A stretch of DNA of 7,484 nt, taken from Planctomycetota bacterium (GTDB lineage Bacteria > Planctomycetota > Planctomycetia > Pirellulales > Pirellulaceae). Both the position numbers and the translations under genes were made by a program. The stretch covers positions 1-7,484 of the forward strand of contig JAJRVM010000226.1 of NCBI GenBank assembly GCA_024277285.1, written 5' to 3'. Positions 6,006 through 7,484 of the stretch are shown here, one piece after another. Numbering within the stretch: position 1 is the stretch's first letter; every line of letters begins with the position of its first letter. The notes below the pieces were generated by a model. That model was given only the letters and a program-made list of their open reading frames with translations, ran no database searches and was not told where the DNA came from.

Positions 6006-6758
6006 ATGCATTTCACGAACCCATATCGCGCTCTGTCGTGCCGCCGCACGCAAACCAATCGCACCATTCTGGCGTTAGCCGCGTGGCTGCTGGTCGCCAC
6101 GGTCACGTCGATCGCCAACGCGCAAATAACGGCCAAGGGGCTTACCGATCCCAATTTGACGGACTCCGAGCGTAAGCAGGCCACGATGTTGTGGTTGGAC
6201 AAATACCTCACCGATTCGGAGCTCATGCGCAAGGAAGACACCGCCAAGATCCATCAGGCAGTGAGCAACATGTCGCCCAGCCAGTTACGTCAGTGGTTGC
6301 AATCGACGCGGGAGCTGGCCGAGTACGTTGAGAGCCCTCAGTGGCAGGAGACGAAGCGTTGGTTGCGTAATTTCCTGCGCGTGCAGGCGATGTACAGCGA
6401 CAAGGAAATCGAAAAGCTGCGTAGCGACATCCTGAATGCCGACGCGAATCAGATGCTGGCAATCCTGAAACGCATTCATGCGAAACACGCGTCACTCACT
6501 TGGATGCATCAAGCGTCCGAGAAATCACGTGCCATGGCCGTGAAACAACGAAATGCCAGTGTCGCCAAGCAGGCGAGTGCCGTGGCCAGTGCGCGGTCAA
6601 GCGGCTCCTCAAGTGCCCCCCTCTTTGGAGCGGGTTTCTCGAAAGGACAAAAGCCGTCCAAAGGCTACCGTCCACCCGCACCGCTGATCACCTCGCGCGA
6701 CGTCGCGCGCGCCACCGTCTGGAGCGAAGTATGGGGTGGCCGGGGCTGGGCTTGGTAA
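6006..6758 (+). CDS. Secreted helical protein of unknown function
   Basis: I do not recognise the family. The 250-residue product has an N-terminal signal (residues 1-39): a polar, Arg-rich segment, a hydrophobic core ILALAAWLLVATVT and likely cleavage after ANA. The mature part has three regions. Residues 47-190 are mostly helical and charged, with several Trp (63, 97, 113, 119, 166). Residues 191-226 are a Ser/Gly/Lys/Pro-rich linker. The last 25 residues end in VWSEVWGGRGWAW, with four Trp in twelve residues. The start at 6006 is preceded by AAAGAG (5994-5999). Longer in-frame starts upstream (5874) would place about 44 residues before the signal and run through the terminator and promoter. 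The gene is probably transcribed from the -10 box at 5912. Export is well supported; function is not known. Confidence 0.75.
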   Translation: MHFTNPYRALSCRRTQTNRTILALAAWLLVATVTSIANAQITAKGLTDPNLTDSERKQATMLWLDKYLTDSELMRKEDTAKIHQAVSNMSPSQLRQWLQSTRELAEYVESPQWQETKRWLRNFLRVQAMYSDKEIEKLRSDILNADANQMLAILKRIHAKHASLTWMHQASEKSRAMAVKQRNASVAKQASAVASARSSGSSSAPLFGAGFSKGQKPSKGYRPPAPLITSRDVARATVWSEVWGGRGWAW

Positions 6759-6795
6759 CGCCCACCGCCGGGAAAGCGTGGCAGCAACGGCAAAT

Positions 6796-6822
6796 GGTGC
6801 GATGGCGACTTCTCGCGCCACC
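6796..6822. repeat. Hairpin downstream of the secreted protein gene
   Basis: GCGA-CTTC-TCGC forms a tight inner stem, with outer arms GGTG (6796-6799) and CACC (6819-6822) separated from it by an uneven internal loop. No T run follows, so it is a poor intrinsic terminator for the gene ending at 6758, though no better candidate is seen. Confidence 0.3.
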
Positions 6823-6837
6823 GTTTGGCAAATGCGT

Positions 6838-6856
6838 GGGACGAAACACCTGTCCC
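6838..6856. repeat. GGGAC / GTCCC hairpin, REP-like
   Basis: GGGAC (6838-6842) pairs with GTCCC (6852-6856) around a 9-base loop; the reverse strand reads GGGGACAGGTGTTTCGTCCC. Motifs of the GGGGACAG type are familiar as short palindromic repeats in many bacteria, some of them linked to REP-associated (RAYT) transposases. No such transposase is in the window, so the family assignment is a guess. Confidence 0.35.
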
Positions 6857-7322
6857 CGATCGGTGCAGGAGAAAAGTGGTGTTTTATTCTGCCGGTTGCA
6901 AAAAGTTCACGCCATAAAGAAACTCGCTCCAGCCGATACATAGGGTATGAAACGCGAAAGTGGTTTCCGCGTTGACGCACGCTTTTTGGCAAGAAATACT
7001 CAAGTTTTTGGCCAACTCAGCCGCCAGATTTGCAGGTTTTGACGCATTCGCAAGGCTGAAACACCGTACAATACTTGCACGAATCGGACCTTCTGTATAT
7101 TAATTCAATGGCTGATCGGCTGGCACAATAGTCCTGACACTGGGCCTTAGCGTGACATTTTCGCGTGTGCCAAATGCGTTTTTTTGCTCCGTGTCAACGG
7201 CCAACGCCACCGAACGAGCCCAGTCGCGTTGCTGCCGCTCGGAGGTTGAGAACCGCAGGCACGGCAAAACACTAACGACTTCATCGCCGTAGTCGCAGGG
7301 CCGTCACAGGCCAACCAAGTCA

Positions 7323-7339
7323 GAGGGTCTCCAGCCCTC
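7323..7339. repeat. GAGGG / CCCTC hairpin
   Basis: GAGGG (7323-7327) and CCCTC (7335-7339) form a 5-bp stem with a 7-base loop, about 80 bases before the last start codon. It could be part of the leader of that gene. It is short enough to arise by chance. Confidence 0.2.
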
Positions 7340-7421
7340 ACTAGAAAAGGGCCAGAAACCTGATTGGAATGGCGCCGTTACCCAGACGTGAGGCGACCTA
7401 GTTAATCGAAAGAGAAGACCC

Positions 7422-7484
7422 ATGAAGCGTTCACTGTACACCCTTCGTAGCGTCACTTTGATACTGTTGTCGGCAGGCATGGCA
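7422..7484 (+). CDS. Exported protein, N-terminus only
   Basis: Only the first 21 codons lie inside the window. They encode MKRSLYTLRSVTLILLSAGM followed by Ala, the basic start and hydrophobic core of a Sec-type signal peptide. The ATG is preceded by the purine run GAAAGAGAAG at 7408-7417, a weak ribosome binding site. The protein is probably secreted or periplasmic; its function cannot be judged. Confidence 0.6.
   Translation, partial: MKRSLYTLRSVTLILLSAGMA

Larger units (their letters stand above)
6759..7421. other. Long intergenic region without a convincing gene
   Basis: Frames on both strands give unlikely, Arg-rich proteins without ribosome binding sites, including a 79-codon plus-strand frame at 6736-6975 and a 64-codon minus-strand frame at 7147-7341. 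Structures seen are the hairpins at 6796-6822, 6838-6856 and 7323-7339, and an AT-rich patch with TACAAT (7067-7072) and TATATT (7096-7101). Neither has a well-spaced -35 box. It may hold the leader of the final gene or a small RNA, but nothing specific supports that. Confidence 0.45.

Noticed and set aside
7039..7072. Promoter with TTGACG and TACAAT
   Set aside because: The spacer is 22 bp, too long for a sigma-70-type promoter.

Overview
The window looks like a piece of a Planctomycete chromosome, most likely of the Pirellula/Rhodopirellula group. The reasons are a Ser/Thr kinase N-terminus of the type common in that phylum, long intergenic stretches filled with short hairpin repeats, many decayed gene fragments, and secreted proteins with long signal peptides. 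The assignment rests on pattern recognition, not on a search.

Layout from left to right. Bases 1-705 hold the first part of a minus-strand protein kinase gene. It is broken by a frameshift near 490-560 and loses all kinase similarity near 148, before the catalytic loop. Bases 709-1173 hold only minus-strand remnants, including a 58-codon open stretch, and a segment bounded by perfect 15-bp inverted repeats. Bases 1169-1836 carry a compact type II toxin-antitoxin operon: a Phd/YefM-like antitoxin and a PIN-domain (VapC-like) toxin. Its promoter overlaps palindromic operator-like half-sites and seems to place the transcript start at the antitoxin ATG. Bases 1908-2355 hold another decayed minus-strand coding region in at least two frames. 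Bases 2631-2846 hold two copies of a hairpin-bearing repeat.

Bases 2929-4467 encode an intact YifB/ComM-family AAA+ ATPase. A 414-base gap with a repeat-like block follows. Bases 4882-5862 encode a secreted ChbG/YdjC-family protein whose expected metal-site residues are altered. A terminator-like hairpin overlaps its stop codon, and a consensus -10 box follows. Bases 6006-6758 encode a secreted helical protein of unknown function with a tryptophan/glycine-rich C-terminus. After about 660 bases without a convincing gene, the last 63 bases are the signal peptide of a further exported protein cut by the window edge.

The genes do not form one pathway. The left third looks like an accessory or decaying region that hosts a toxin-antitoxin module. 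The right part is a series of separately transcribed plus-strand genes. I see no clear new multi-gene system. The best leads are the toxin-antitoxin operator, the altered deacetylase active site and the repeat families.
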